In this document: in pieces, positions 12,465-24,757 of the stretch | Numbering within the stretch: position 1 is the first letter of the stretch | Layout of the letters: each line of letters begins with the position of its first letter | Assembly (NCBI GenBank): GCA_014058105.1 | Contig: JACGCM010000510.1 | Coordinates: 186,001-250,000, forward strand | DNA: 64,000 nt | Source of the DNA: Kingdonia uniflora | Taxonomy: Eukaryota > Streptophyta > Magnoliopsida > Ranunculales > Circaeasteraceae | Reading direction: 5' to 3' | Position numbers and translations under genes: made by a program | The notes under the pieces: model-generated | What the model was told of the DNA's origin: nothing | Databases searched by the model: none | The model's input: only the letters and a program-made list of their open reading frames with translations

Positions 12465-12818
12465 AGTTTGGTTCGCTGCAAACATGATGCAAATGCAAAC
12501 AATTTGCATTTTTAACCACTTCCATGCGTTTGGTTCGATTTGCAATTATAATGTGGTGCCTATAAAATATTTGCATGTGTTTGGTTCACTTTTGCAAAGC
12601 AAACAACTTGTATTCTTAAAAAAATTATAATTATTATTTGCATTTACAAGTAATGCACCTAACCAAACACAAAACATCATTTTGCAATCACTTTGTTATG
12701 CAATACATTGCAATTCTGCACTTACTAAACAAACACATTGGCTTGTATTGCTATACAACTCATTACAAATGCATTGCAGTTGCCTTTGCATCTTACTTGC
12801 AGCGAACCAAACTGAGCC
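12465..12818. mobile_element. Small TIR element (PIF/Harbinger-type MITE)
   Basis: The ends are AGTTTGGTTCGCTGCAA and, reversed from the right, GGCTCAGTTTGGTTCGCTGC. TTA flanks both sides (12462-12464 and 12819-12821). The interior is rich in TGCAA/TTGCA words and has no coding sequence. The left end seems to lack the first five bases of the family end. Confidence 0.72.
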
Positions 12819-12821
12819 TTA

Positions 12822-13584
12822 GAAATTGTCTCATAAAGTTACTAATATGCTAATAGTTTAATGCATATATGAGTGACGCGGTTCCTCAAAATTATTATTT
12901 TATGACTGTGAGTGAGTGTTGGAAACATTCCAGCAATATTCTTTACAAGTCAAATGCTTGAAATAAAGGTCCTAATTTCTTAAGTTGTTATCGTACTCTT
13001 GTTGGCTTAAGTACGACATAATCCCTAGGGGTGGGCAACCACTTACATCAATTACTCATACACGTTTATCTGTATAATGTGTCTCGAAAATTATGATGAT
13101 TCTCCCTGACTATGTTTGTATCCATAAGACGACGTATCAAGGTACGGTTTTGCGTTACTAAAAAGACCCCCAAGCCAGTTATTTTTGTTAGCATCAAAAG
13201 TGAACGGATGTGAGTAATAGCCAGTGCACATGCTTCTCATGCTCATGTTATCAAAGTACGATGAAAGAGAACGCGCATAATAACTCCCGTGAGATAAACC
13301 TGACCCAAATCCTCGTTGTGACCTTCATGTTCGACCTCGTCGATTTTCCCAATTAATTGATCTTTGACGAGAAACATGATTGCAGCCTTGAGTTGCATGG
13401 TCAAAGTCGGCCTCTTTAGTAAACGGGACGTATAACCCCTTTGACTTGACGGTATTTACAACCATGGTTTAACAGGAAAAACCATGATAATATAAACAAA
13501 AAATCACAATACATTCACGGTATTTACTGATAAATTATGTAAATACGCAATATTTTGATAGTTTATTGTCAGATTTAAGAGTAT
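12822..13584. other. Intergenic, nothing recognised
   Basis: No coding region or bounded repeat seen. Confidence 0.4.
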
Positions 13585-14319
13585 TGTAGCGCCCCGCTTT
13601 ATTTTTTCCGTTATATAACTTTGTTCTAGTTAGCTGTTGTAGTTTAGAAGTTACATGTGGAGTATGTTATCATAGCTCTTATATTTTTCCCCAAACCCAT
13701 TCAAACCAACACCACCGTCTTCACCAAAATTTCTCCTACTATCCTCCACCAAATCCCTTCTCTTTAGAACCTCAACTTCTTCCCTATACAGCCATTTCTC
13801 AGTTGTATCCTGCTATCAACCTAGAGTATTAGAGAGAGGATAGACCATCTTTATAAATTTGACTTTGCTTTGGGAAGTTGTTGATTTTAATTGGAAGTTT
13901 GAGAACATATTTCATTATCTTCTAAACCTTAGATTCTTCGATAAGGCAAGTACCATTATTACTCGTCATTGTTCTTGATTGAAATAGTGTTGTAATTATA
14001 GATAATATGCTATGTTTAGTAGGCGATTGTACGTTTATATAATTACTGATTGAGCGTACTCATCATAATTGTTTTACTGTAAATTTTACGGCTTGTTATA
14101 CAACTATTTTAGAACTCTTAATAGTAGGTCTGTTATTATGAAAATGAGAATATCAGTAAACCCAGATTTATTCAAGAAATTGCTTCTGTGATTATATATG
14201 TATAAAGTTATATTATAGTTCTTTTATGCAATAGTAGTAGATGTTATCATTTAGATGCTTCTGTTGTAGTTACATATCAATGCTATAATAGTTTCATAGT
14301 AAAAGGCAGACTTGGGTTA

Positions 14320-14376
<57 letters not shown>

Positions 14377-15953
14377 ATATATGTTAATGAAGGCAAATTT
14401 TGCTTATTATATATTCAGGATACATATATATGTTAATAAAGGCAGACTTTGTTTAATATATATTCATAAATTATTTATATGTTTACTGTAAGACAGACTG
14501 TGTATAAAGTATACTTAGAATACATATATGGTTAGTATATAAGGTAGCTTGTATTGATATATATTAGGTCCATATCAATAGCGTTGGTACGTAGTAGTAG
14601 TTGGTGCCTCGTGTTCATCCCTTAAACTATAGATGGATAGGTTGGACCTTGATGTTAAATCAATGGGGTACTAAACATAAGCCTAAAAATGTGTAAGTGT
14701 CAAGAGATGTAATTGTAATAGGCTTAACTTAGCTACTATTATAGGACTTTACTGATATAACCTTTATTAACTTAAGGTAGAAGGATCATTGATAGTTAAT
14801 GTATAATATCATCGACTGAGACCCCACTCCTATATTTGTGAGGGTAGAATGGTCATTGAGCATAAGATCGCCAATCATATAATATAGTCTCATTGCCTAT
14901 AGAGCAAGGACCGATGGATCATTTTGATTGAGTGTCGGTCTCTTAAATTATTCATGCATAGGATAACTTAGAGTCGTGTACACAGTAGGGTTATGATGTC
15001 AGGGTCTTTGGGTTCGATTCCCTAAATAAAAGATTTGGTGACTGTTTATCAGTGTTCCAGGGTTGTAAGCCCCTAAAACTCTTCCCCAGTTACATATCGG
15101 CTTTGTTATTCTTTATGAATACCCCCCGTGGGTATAGATCAGTGAAAATAAATTAGGCTTTAGACCTGTAGGTTGAAACTCCTTGACCACCTTGATCCGG
15201 TGATTTCCCCGCTAATTCCTGGCTCAATAAAAAGGAATTCCCCAATCCCTGGCTCAATAATAAAGGATACGCTCTGTTGAGGACATAAGGGTACGAGAGT
15301 GTGGTCCTACTAAATTAAAAGTGACCATGTATACATCGTCTGTTAGTTATCCCCCACACCTAATAATACTCTATAACTATTTTATAATACTGGTTGACGC
15401 CGAAGCTTAAAACATTAATAATTGAACCTCATATCCTCAGTAAGCATTGCATCATTTACACATATATATATATATACATATTTATAAGATATTATATCAC
15501 ACTAGTACTTTTGTATAATAGATCAATTTTTCATGTTCAGAGACCGGTAATGATTGTGCTTGCTTGACGCCCTATGCGCTATATTTTTTTATAGGAGGTC
15601 GAGCACAATATGATTTGGCTTAGTGAGGCTTGGTGGATCATTTTTGGGATTCTTTGGAGTTCTTTGGATCGTTAAGCTGTCGTAGGGTATTTATGATATT
15701 TTAATTTCATATTTCATTGTCGTAGTATTATTCTCGTTTTTAGAGTTGGTTGAGAATTTTATTCACTTTAATCCATTTATTCATTTAATTTATATTGAGT
15801 TATTTTCCGCTGCGTTTCTTTGATAAGTAGATATAGTTAATTTCTTTAGAAATATATTACATTTGTGGGGTTTCATTCGTGGGATACCCGACTTGTTATG
15901 CCTTAGGATTTGCTTTATAATTTTTATCAGAAAGCAGATTTTGGGGCGTGACA
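13585..15953. mobile_element. Solo LTR (about 2.4 kb), possibly Tekay/Del-type
   Basis: It starts TGTAGCGCCCCG and ends GGGGCGTGACA, an imperfect inverted pair, and is flanked by AGTAT on both sides (13580-13584 and 15954-15958). No internal retroelement domain is present, so one LTR remains after recombination between two. Length and the GCGCCCC-type ends resemble Tekay/Del chromovirus LTRs; that lineage is inferred. It contains a (TA)25 microsatellite. Confidence 0.75.
14321..14370. repeat. (TA)25 microsatellite
   Basis: An uninterrupted 50-base TA run inside the solo LTR. Confidence 0.97.
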
Positions 15954-16156
15954 AGTATAAGAAGCCATGAGAATATCATGAAAATACCATACCGTTTTTT
16001 TTTTCTCGGCTTACCGAACGGTATTTTGAAAACGTCATGGCATTTTAAACTATGCTTTAAATAAAGAAAATTTCATGCACACTAGAATAATTGGTTATAA
16101 CTTATAAGTGCCATAGTTCAAGTTTGATGTGAGGGTCTAACATCATCAAGTACTTA

Positions 16157-17260
16157 GGCTCAGTTTGGTTTGATGTAAATCCGTTGCAAATGCAACTTTA
16201 ATGCATTTGTAAATGTGTTGCAATGCAAATCATGAGCTGGAAAAGTAATACTTCGCAAGTACATTTCAACCATTTACCTGCAATTGAATTCCGTTGCATT
16301 CACACACAACTTGCATTACAAAACATTGGTTGCAATGCAACACAAATGAATTGTATTTACAATGTGTTATAAGTAATACAATACAACTTATTAACATGTG
16401 TTTGGTTTAAAGTAATGCTAGTGGAGTAGAAATATATGTTCATGTTTGGTACAGGCATTTTCATTAATATGTGACTAAACCATCACATACATGAATCATA
16501 TAAAAAATCAATTGGGTAACGATTACTACATGAATTAATTGTGGAACACCCGGAGAGAGAGAGAGAGAGATGCTTTAATGGTGATGATCTTGAGGCTAGC
16601 AATGTGAATTGCACAATTTCTTTGTCGACAAACAAGAAACAATCTCGATTTGGATTCCTGTTTTGGCATTGGTTTTGATAGAGAAAGTAAATGCGGAGTA
16701 GAGGGAGATTGAGGTAATCATCATTAATGGTTTGACAGAGGAAAAAAAATGTACATGGACTTTGGGTGTTTTGTTGTTGTATAGATATGATAATTTGAAA
16801 GAAAATAAGAAATATTTATCATATGAATTAGTTGAAGTGCTTGAGAAGGAGTGAAAAACTGCAAGTGATAAGCCATAATTTTTTATTTTTTTTCCATGAG
16901 TAATTATTGAATATTTTTTTCATGGAGAAGGGAAGAGTTAGAAAGTTGCAACTTGCTGTAGAAATTTTGGGCTGCAACAGAATGCAAAGAAAAAGAGTCA
17001 TTTTTACACCAAATGCAATTTTTATTTTTTTGCATTGGATAATTAACATTGAAAGAAACACTTGCAAACTGTTTGTAGTTGTTTTACGAAAATAAACCAA
17101 ACATTTGTAAGTGGTCAAGATTGCAGTTTACTTGCATTTGTAACGAACCAAACACCTACAATTGATTCCCCTAGAATTTAAGTTGAACCAAACACCTACA
17201 ATCGGTTAAAAATACAAAGTGTTGCAATTGCATCCAGTTTGCCTCGAACCAAACTGAGCC
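16157..17260. mobile_element. Non-autonomous PIF/Harbinger-like TIR element
   Basis: The ends are GGCTCAGTTTGGTTTGA and, reversed, GGCTCAGTTTGGTTCGAGG. The left flank is TTA and the right flank TAA, so the duplication is not exact. Both ends share the TGCAA-rich subterminal style of 12465-12818. The interior holds a (GA)n stretch near 16554 and no recognised gene. Confidence 0.65.
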
Positions 17261-17397
17261 TAAAGTTTGGGGAACACATTGTAATTGCATAATGGTCACC
17301 ACAATTGCCTTTTGTCACCGTTATGACTGTCAAACTTTAGCAAAAACAACCATAATGTATCTTCCAATGTCCTTGTGATAAGAGTTAATTTGTATTC

Positions 17398-19261
17398 GGC
17401 TCAGTTTGGTTTGAGGCAAACTAGATGCAAATGCACTAGTTTGCATTTTCAACCGATTGTAGGTGTTTGGTTCAACTTAAATTCAAGGGGAATAAGTTGT
17501 AGGTGTTTGGGTCGTTGCAAATGCAAGTCAACTACAAGCTTGACCACTTACATGTGTTTGGTTCATTTTCGTAAAGCAAATATAAGCAGTTTGCAACTGT
17601 TTGTTTCAATGTTAATTATTCAATGCAAAAGCAGGGAATTTGCATTTGGTGTAAAATGGACTCCTTTTCTTTTTCTGTTACAGCCAAAAATCTCTGCAAC
17701 AAGACTCACATCGAGGACTCTTTCTTCCCACCAAAAAAATCTCTCTTCCCGCCAAAAAAATGCCATGATCAAAAAACAAAATAAGACTCTTTTAAAACCA
17801 AACTCTTGGTTCTCCTAAACCCTCACGCAAGTCGGGTTCGTTGTAGTCGTAGTTGTACACCCGCTCACACCTCATTTCGCTCCATAGTAAAAAAAAAAAG
17901 AATCTATTTTTCTCTCTTTCGATCGCTCGAGAAAATCTTGCAGATGCTCTAACAACGAGTAAGTTTTTCGATCGATTTAGGTTAATTTTTTGATATTAAT
18001 GGTGATCTTTGCTCGATTTCCTTTGGTTTCAATCCTTCCTTACTATTTTTTTGTTACTCGATTCGTTCTCTACTGGTGTAATTGATTTATCTAAGTTGAG
18101 CAATGCTGATAATTAAGGTTTCGATGAGTTTGAAGTCTTGGAAATACAACTATGCAATTTGATTAGAGTTTGAAGTTTAATTTTAGAGTGTTTGGTTGTT
18201 ATAACTGTTATTTCATTTCTAGTGGTTTAATTTGGTTGTTATGTGTGCACGGGACGAGTTTGTGTTTTGGAGTATTTGCTGCATTGTAGCTTAAAAGATC
18301 GTATTAGGTTTTGTTTGAAGAGGAATCATAAGTTTCAAGCTTTTGAAAATCAATCCTTGCGAACTTAGGTTTGCCGGTAAGTTGCGGTCGCAAATATTTC
18401 TAGTGGATGAAGATGAGCACCTTGAAGATATAGAAGATAACCCAAGCGTCCCCCTAACCGATTCTACTAGGAAAAGATCGGCTCCTGCTCCTCCATTGGA
18501 AAAATGCCAACATGGAACTAAGGTAAAGAAGACATATAAGTTGGAGGAACTACTTGAAGGTCTTTCGGGTACTCTCAGCGGGCTTCACGCCTCAATTGAT
18601 CACGGAAATTTTTTTACAACCCTGCGTGAAGAAATTATGAAGGCGGAAGGATATAGTGACGCCTATTTACGAGGTGCATGGTACAAGATAATGAACTCTC
18701 CCACTGAGACACAATTTTTCCTTATAGATAATGTTATAGATCAAAAAACACGCCTAGATAAATTGAGGGAGAGTATTAAAGATATTTAGATAAAGGCTTA
18801 GGGTGGTTTAGTCACATATTAGTGAAAATAATTGATCAAGTTGATCATTTAGATTTTTATTTTATTTATTTTTCAGTTGGACATTGTTAGTGATAATAAT
18901 GTAGTTGATTATGTTAATCAATGAAAAATAAATGTTTTATTTAAAATAATTAACTTTCATTTGCGTACAATGCCCCTAACCAAACACGAACATTTGTTTC
19001 TACTTCACTTGTGTTAAAGTAAACCAAACACATGTTAACAAGTTGCATTACATTACTTGCAACACATTGTAAATGTAATTCATGTGTCTTGCATTGCAAC
19101 TAATGTTTTGTAATGCAAGTGGTGTGTAAATGCAATGGAATTAAATTCCAGGTAAATGGTTGAAATGCAATTGCAAAATGTTACTTTTCCTGCATTGCAA
19201 TGCATTAACAAATGCATTGAACTTGCATTTGCATCCAGTTTGCCTAGAACCAAACTGAGCC
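17398..19261. mobile_element. PIF/Harbinger-like TIR element with an ORF1-like remnant
   Basis: The ends are GGCTCAGTTTGGTTTGAGG and, reversed, GGCTCAGTTTGGTTCTAGG, with TTC on both sides (17395-17397 and 19262-19264). Its left arm is an inverted relative of the right arm of the neighbouring element (17150-17260). It carries an open frame at 18343-18789. Confidence 0.72.
18343..18789 (+). pseudogene. C-terminal remnant of a Harbinger ORF1 (Myb/SANT-like) protein
   Basis: The 148-residue frame has an acidic stretch (about 25-33), a basic Ser/Pro/Lys linker (about 44-65), then a helical tail with EELLEGLSGTLSGL and AYLRGAWYKIMNSPTET. This layout fits the C-terminal half of the Myb/SANT-like proteins that accompany Harbinger transposases, where the N-terminal DNA-binding domain comes first. 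That domain is not seen, and the frame starts at a non-ATG codon or within an exon. The location inside a TIR element supports the reading. A short 5'UTR-and-intron-like region lies upstream (17880-18340). The assignment is by architecture and not by a diagnostic motif. Confidence 0.45.
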
Positions 19262-19349
19262 TTCGAGATATTGGAAGTACTAGGGTTATATTTGTGTAAA
19301 AACTTAATCAAATCATTATGATCATCTCGAAAACAAAACATACCTCCTC
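19262..19349. other. Short gap between element and exon-like segments
   Basis: Only flanking sequence; nothing recognised. Confidence 0.3.
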
Positions 19350-19918
19350 ATCCTCAGATAACTCACCTGGACTCACAATGGTTCGAACAGCATTCGCTAG
19401 ATTCGTGTTGACTACGAAGTTGGACAAAATCCATTAAAGAGATCTCCATGTCTCAATCTGAAGTTCTAATGCCAAAAGGAAGGGGGTCCTCCTCAAATAC
19501 TTTGTTTATATATGTCCCACATGAAATATATTTGAGATGTGAAGAGTTCAACCACTCTTTACAAAGAGATAGACTGCTTCGATACTTACACTCAAACCCT
19601 AAACTTTAACACCCACTTTGGTTAATCAACATCAAGTATTGTGTACTCACAGTAAGCTTTTTGTTTCTTTTGCTCCTTTGGGGATGACATTTGAATTAAA
19701 CCCGTATCATTCTTACTTACCTTCTCAACCACCTCTTGGAGTCTAAAGCTGGCATTAAGTAATATTAAGAGGCTACGTCGAGGAACATTCTCATAAAACA
19801 TCTTAAGAGTATCCCAAGGGTTTATAGTAACTAAAATTGCCGACCAATTATTATATGAGGCTTTGCTTGGTACACCAGAAATATTTGTGATTACATACAC
19901 TTCCTGTGATTCAGACAT
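19350..19918 (-). pseudogene. Two unidentified exon-like segments
   Basis: On the minus strand a segment from about 19918 reads MSESQEVYVITNISGV to NASFRLQEVVEKV. It is preceded by a possible acceptor (GTTAAGTTAG) and followed by GTAAGTAAG, a good donor. A second segment near 19500-19350 reads FEEDPLPFGIRTSD, then in another phase NLANAVRTIVSPGELSEDEE, followed by GTATGT. Residue composition and splice-like borders suggest a fragment of a cellular gene with at least one frameshift. I do not recognise the protein. Confidence 0.35.
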
Positions 19919-20263
19919 ATCCTAACTTAACTATTATATTCATGTATGAGAGGACAACTTAGCCAATCCAATAGTCAGCAGTTGTCTAGATCACTAGGAA
20001 TGATTCCAATCACTAATATTTGTAATCAAATACGATTAATAGTCCTAGAACTCGAAACGATCTTAAAATTAAAAGAATAATAATATTGTGAGGCATTCGA
20101 ATTCAATGTATGTCTCTAAAAAAATGTAAGATCATGGGACTCTGTGTAGGCCAAACCTTCCAATTTAATAGGGGGACATTTGGGCCAGGATAGATTGGAT
20201 ATGCCCACATTGGGTCTAAAACCAAATGCATAAGTGTCCAAAACTCTAGAAGTACAACAGTTA

Positions 20264-20623
20264 GAGCATCTCCAACAGAGTGGGAATCCTTACACTCACC
20301 TCTTAAATAACCTTCAACAGGCGAGTGGGGATGAGGATTCCCCGCCCCTCGCCAAAAAAATAAAGATAAAATACAATTCACACACAATGTAAAATAATGT
20401 GTACTTTACTTTCGGTTAAAAAATATCACTTTTTATCCTAAAATTTTTGGCATCTTTGGTGTAGGCACCTAGTTTTACTTATTTTTAAAACATTTTATCT
20501 CTTATGAGGTGGCAAAATTTTATTTGAAACTCTGACACTTTATTTTGTGTTGTTGGAGTTTAAGGTGGTATGGGTAACTCACACTCAGTAGATATCCTAC
20601 ACCCATTTTTGTTGGAGATGCTC
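20264..20623. mobile_element. Tourist-type MITE (360 bp)
   Basis: The terminal inverted repeats GAGCATCTCCAACA match exactly over 14 bases, with TTA on both sides (20261-20263 and 20624-20626). This is a standard PIF/Harbinger MITE. It holds no gene. Confidence 0.9.
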
Positions 20624-20803
20624 TTATGAAAAGTATTAGAGCATCTCCTAAAGTGCCTACACCAAAATACCTCCTAAAAAACCAAATCCAAGTCAGTGAG
20701 GCTCTATTTCCTCCAACAGTACCTGACTTGAATTTTAAGATAATTCCAATAGGCGCATAACACTTGGGCGTCTATTTGAATAAATAAACAGACGTCTAAG
20801 TCT

Positions 20804-21450
20804 TGTAATGGACTTATTTCTAAACCCCGTACTCAGTACGGTATCCGAACTGATATAGCTCGGATCAACAACAACCCAAGACCTAAGAACAGTTCAGAGA
20901 CTTTGAAGCATTTTCTAAACTCACACTGCAGAAGATACTCCTCTATTCATCAAATAGCTCGCATACATGCGAACTCCACAAGAGATCGTATCTTCTCCAA
21001 ACGGTCTAAAGTGCAATTAAGAAGGCCGTTACAGATCAGCAAATATCAAATATCAAGACGTTACAAGAAATCTCATCAAAGCTCACCAAGTTCAGACGAC
21101 CATAACGTTCATCATTAAATGTACCCAGCGGTCGTATTATAAGACCTATAAGTAGCTACCTGGAGGAGGGGTCTAGGAGGAGAAAAAAGCTAGTTCTTAC
21201 GCATGACATACTGAGAGAAGATTATACTTGCATTTTCTGTAATCACTCCACTCTCTCTCTGTAATAACTAGTCGATCGCAATACAACACTCTCTCACTTT
21301 TCAAAATCCTCACTAGAGGTCGTGGTTTTTAACCTATTGAAAGGTTTTCCACGCTAGATACTGTGTCATTTACTTTCGTACTTGCATAATATTTGTTCTT
21401 AACACTGGTGTAAGACGTGTTTTTGACCTACTAGAAAATAGGTCATTGCA
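20804..21450 (+). repeat. 5' LTR of the Tat element
   Basis: Nearly identical to 33965-34610. A TATA-like stretch (TATTATAAG, about 21135-21141) lies in the second half. The end is set by the primer site that follows. Confidence 0.95.
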
Positions 21451-21452
21451 TT

Positions 21453-21470
21453 TAGCGCCGTCTGTGGGAA
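21453..21470 (+). other. Primer-binding site of the Tat element
   Basis: TAGCGCCGTCTGTGGGAA lies two bases after the LTR. It is one base different from the TGGCGCCGTCTGTGGGAA form often found in Tat elements. Confidence 0.75.
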
Positions 21471-21521
21471 TCCACGATCATACTCCGCGTTCTCTTTTCC
21501 AGAAGCCGACTTCCAAAAAAA

Positions 21522-23160
21522 TTGACGAATGACGAACCCAGAAAACGACGTTCCTGGCGCTGCTGGGAGGTGACGAATTTACGAACTGCCATGCATCAAG
21601 AACAAGAAAAACGACTACAACTGGAGAAGCAGGTCGCAAGCATGCAGAACGTAATAAAAGCTCTTCTAGATCAACAACCAGCCGGCCAAAGACCACAACC
21701 TGCTGGATGGCGAGTCTCAGTCCTGCATAGATTGGGAAATAAGGACAAAGGGGCGGTGGCTCCTTCAGTTCGGCATACAGGTGACCCCCGCTCACAATTA
21801 CCAGCCCGATCAGTCGATGACCTACGACAGGAAGAGAAACATGAAGACACCCTTCACCTACCACGCGTTTCGGTGATGGACCGTTTAGACGAAACAATGG
21901 GAGAACACGACCCACAAGGAGTACAAGCCGCACGACGAGCAATCACATCTCGCCTACATCTTACCCCAGAACAGGTAGATAACCGCATTAAAGAACTTCT
22001 TGACGCTCAGATTCTAGACGGGAAGAAAAGCTAGACTAAAATTTAGAAGAGCCCAATTGCACAGACTTTACTTGACGAAGAAGTGCCCGCCGGCTTTCAT
22101 ACACCAAAAATTTAGAAGTACAAGGGAGGAGATCCTGTGGAGCACGTACAGGAGTTCTAAGATTCGTTGGGATTGCATTCTATGTCAAACCACATCCTCT
22201 GCCGCCTCTTTCTGACCAGTCTGAAAGGCGAGCCTCTAAGATGGTTTCACTCCCTTGACGAAGGTTCCATCCTGACGTTCGATCAACTCCGCTAACTGTT
22301 CGTCAAGAACTATTTGCACAATAAGGAGAAGGAAGAAACACTTTACTCTTTATTCGGCCTCAAGCATGCCCAAGGCGAACGACTGAAGGCATTTACAAGA
22401 AAATTCTTGATTCTAGCCCGGAAGATAGATAATCTTGACCAAAAGATTGTCGTTTCGGCCTTTACCAACTCGTTGCTCATGGAAAGTCGAGCCAAGGAAT
22501 ATCTCATCCTCAACAAACCACCATCATTAGAGGATATGCTCGAGAAAGTCAACCGATTCATTGACCTTGAGAGGTTGACCGTGGAAAAGCCAAAACCTCA
22601 GAGCTCCAGCCTCTCCAACAAAAATCACCCCGACGAGCGCACTCACGAGAGCAGTAAAAGTCAAGGGGGAGATAAGAAGCGCTTCAAAACCAGTGACGAT
22701 CGAACTCGCCAAGGAAAGAAGAGGCCAGCACAACCCATGCCAAAGCTGAACGCAACTATGGCCAGTCTCTATATTCTGATTCAGCAAGACGATCTTTTCC
22801 GAACTCCCAGGGATCTCACACCAATTGAAGGCAAACCATATTGCGTCCATCATCAAATCCAACATCATGACACGGAAAGATGTTTCTCACTTAAGTACCT
22901 ACTTCTCGATATATTTTCAAAAGGTCGTTTGCTCGAATACATCATCGTTGTCGAGAGTTACCATAATGGAAGTTATAGAAATGAGGGCGCAATTGTACAG
23001 ATCAGTGAGGTAAATGAAGAAAAGCATTTATATTTCATTGAGACCCATATCATCAACACGTCCAACAGAGTCAAACGCCGACGTGTAGCAGAATGTCATG
23101 ACCTATCAATAGGAGAGAAAGAAGCTCGTTTACTTCCAAAATCCAGCAACAGACGAGCTG
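21522..23160 (+). pseudogene. gag of the Tat element, broken
   Basis: The capsid region is read in one frame from 21522. An N-terminal helical part (EQEKRLQLEKQVASM) precedes the retrotransposon-gag fold, which includes LCRLFLTSLKGEPLRWF and a downstream FGLKHAQGERLKAFTRKF. Five in-frame stops interrupt it, at 22032, 22044, 22113, 22158 and 22293. From 22314 the frame is open again into the protease. A Lys/Arg-rich stretch (about 22640-22740) follows the capsid part. No zinc knuckle is obvious. The protein could not be made in full. Confidence 0.85.
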
Positions 23161-23696
23161 AAATATCTTTTGGAGATTGCGACGTTCGGCGCGTCACTTT
23201 CCCACATCATAACGCTCTCGTCGTCATGCTCAAGATGAAGAACACAGTCCTTCATACTATGATGATCGATACAGGGAGCAGTATCGAACTATTATTCCAA
23301 AGTACAATTGACCAGATGGTCTTGGCACACAAGGTCGAGCCGAGTGAAATCAATGTCTCCGGATTCAGCGGTTCTAAGGAAGAACGAGTAGGCAAAATCA
23401 CACTACCTATCACAGCCGGGCCAGTTACACTTGATGTAGTCTTCTACATTATCAATGCCAAGTCAAGTTACTTGGGCATCATGAGGAAACCTTGGTTGCA
23501 CAACATGAAAGCTATTCCCTCCACCTATCATCAGACTCTGAGATTCGACTGGAAGAGAGGGATTTATGAAATCAAGGGTAACCAGAAGTTGGCTTGTGCC
23601 TGCAATAATACTGTTTATACAGAAGCTGACCCAGCCGCGATAACAGCAACTGCGGTACCAGCCATCACAGTACCAGTCACAACCCCGGCTATATAG
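23161..23696 (+). pseudogene. Aspartic protease domain of the Tat element
   Basis: The retroviral-type protease that would cut the polyprotein. The active-site triad DTG lies at 23268-23276, followed by SS. It is in frame with the preceding gag from 22314. The frame ends at TAG 23694-23696 after an Ala/Pro/Thr-rich linker, where the intact polyprotein would continue to RT. Confidence 0.85.
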
Positions 23697-24757
23697 CAAT
23701 CACAGCAGGCCGGATCATCAGAACCTCAGCTGCCAAGCATCGAGCCTACAAAATATGTTAAAATCAATGGCAGCAAAAGAGACACTAATATTGGAACTTT
23801 ACTGAGTTCGGATGAACGTTCGAAACTGATTCAATTCCTCACACATAATAGTGATGTCTTCGCATGGACTTTTCATGAGATGCCAGGAATCAATCCAGCC
23901 ATAGCATGTCACAAGCTAGAGTTGAAAGAAAAAGAAGAACCTGTAAAACAGATGCAGCAAACTCTAGCGCCAAGATTACCGAAGAAGTCAGCAAGAAGAT
24001 CGACAAGTTGATTGAAGTCGGTTTCATCAGGAAAGTTGGCTATCCCGATTGGATATCTAACATTGTCGCAGTACCTAAGAAGAACGGTAAAATCCGAGTT
24101 TGTCTAGATTTCGCAGACCTTAACCGTCATACACCAAAGGACAGTTTCCCATTGCCAATAATCCGCAATCTGCTCAATTCCACAGCAGGGAACGAACTCC
24201 TATCCATGATGGACGCTGCGTCAGGTTATAATCAGATACCGCTTTTTCCAGGCGATCAAGATAAGACTGCTTTTAACACTGAGCACGGCCTATACTGTTA
24301 TAAGGTCATGCCTTTCGGTTTGAAGAACGCAGGAGCAACTTATTAGAGATTAATGGCAGACATGTTCAAAGACCATCTCGGAAAGACAATAGAAGTTTAT
24401 ATCGATGATATGCTTTGTAAAAGTCTCAAAAGAGAGGACCATCTCGCAGATTTGAAAACAACCTTTGAGATTTTACGAACTTATGAGATGCGTCTGAACC
24501 CTGATAAATGTCAATTCGGGGTACAGTCTGGAAAGTTTTTGGGCCATCTAATCAGTAAGCGCGGGATTGAAGCAGACCCATCCAGAATATGCGCACACCT
24601 GGCTATGCCTTCACCGAAGACAAAGAAAGATGTTCAGAAGCTAGCCGGGAATATCGCAGCGCTCAATCGGTTAGTATCAAAACCTTCAGATAGATGTCGA
24701 CCATTGTTCGAACTATTGCGACAAGGAACAAATGTGAGAAAGCTTTTCTCGATCTAA
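23697..24757 (+). pseudogene. Reverse transcriptase domain of the Tat element, frameshifted
   Basis: After the stop at 23694 the original frame continues to about 23945 and then shifts. The fingers and palm follow in the 23906 frame, with VPKKNGKIRVCLDFADLN, MPFGLKNAGATY and the catalytic YIDDM (about 24400). A TAG at 24344-24346 replaces the Gln usual after AGATY. The frame is lost again near 24730. The domain order and motifs are those of Ty3/gypsy RT. Confidence 0.9.

Noticed and set aside
14975..15035. tRNA-like sequence with a perfect B-box word (GGTTCGATTCC at 15011)
   Set aside because: No acceptor stem, D arm or anticodon arm can be folded around it, and the T stem itself has a mismatch. 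Probably chance inside the solo LTR.
21478..21942. Long minus-strand frame over gag
   Set aside because: Shadow of the plus-strand gag reading frame.
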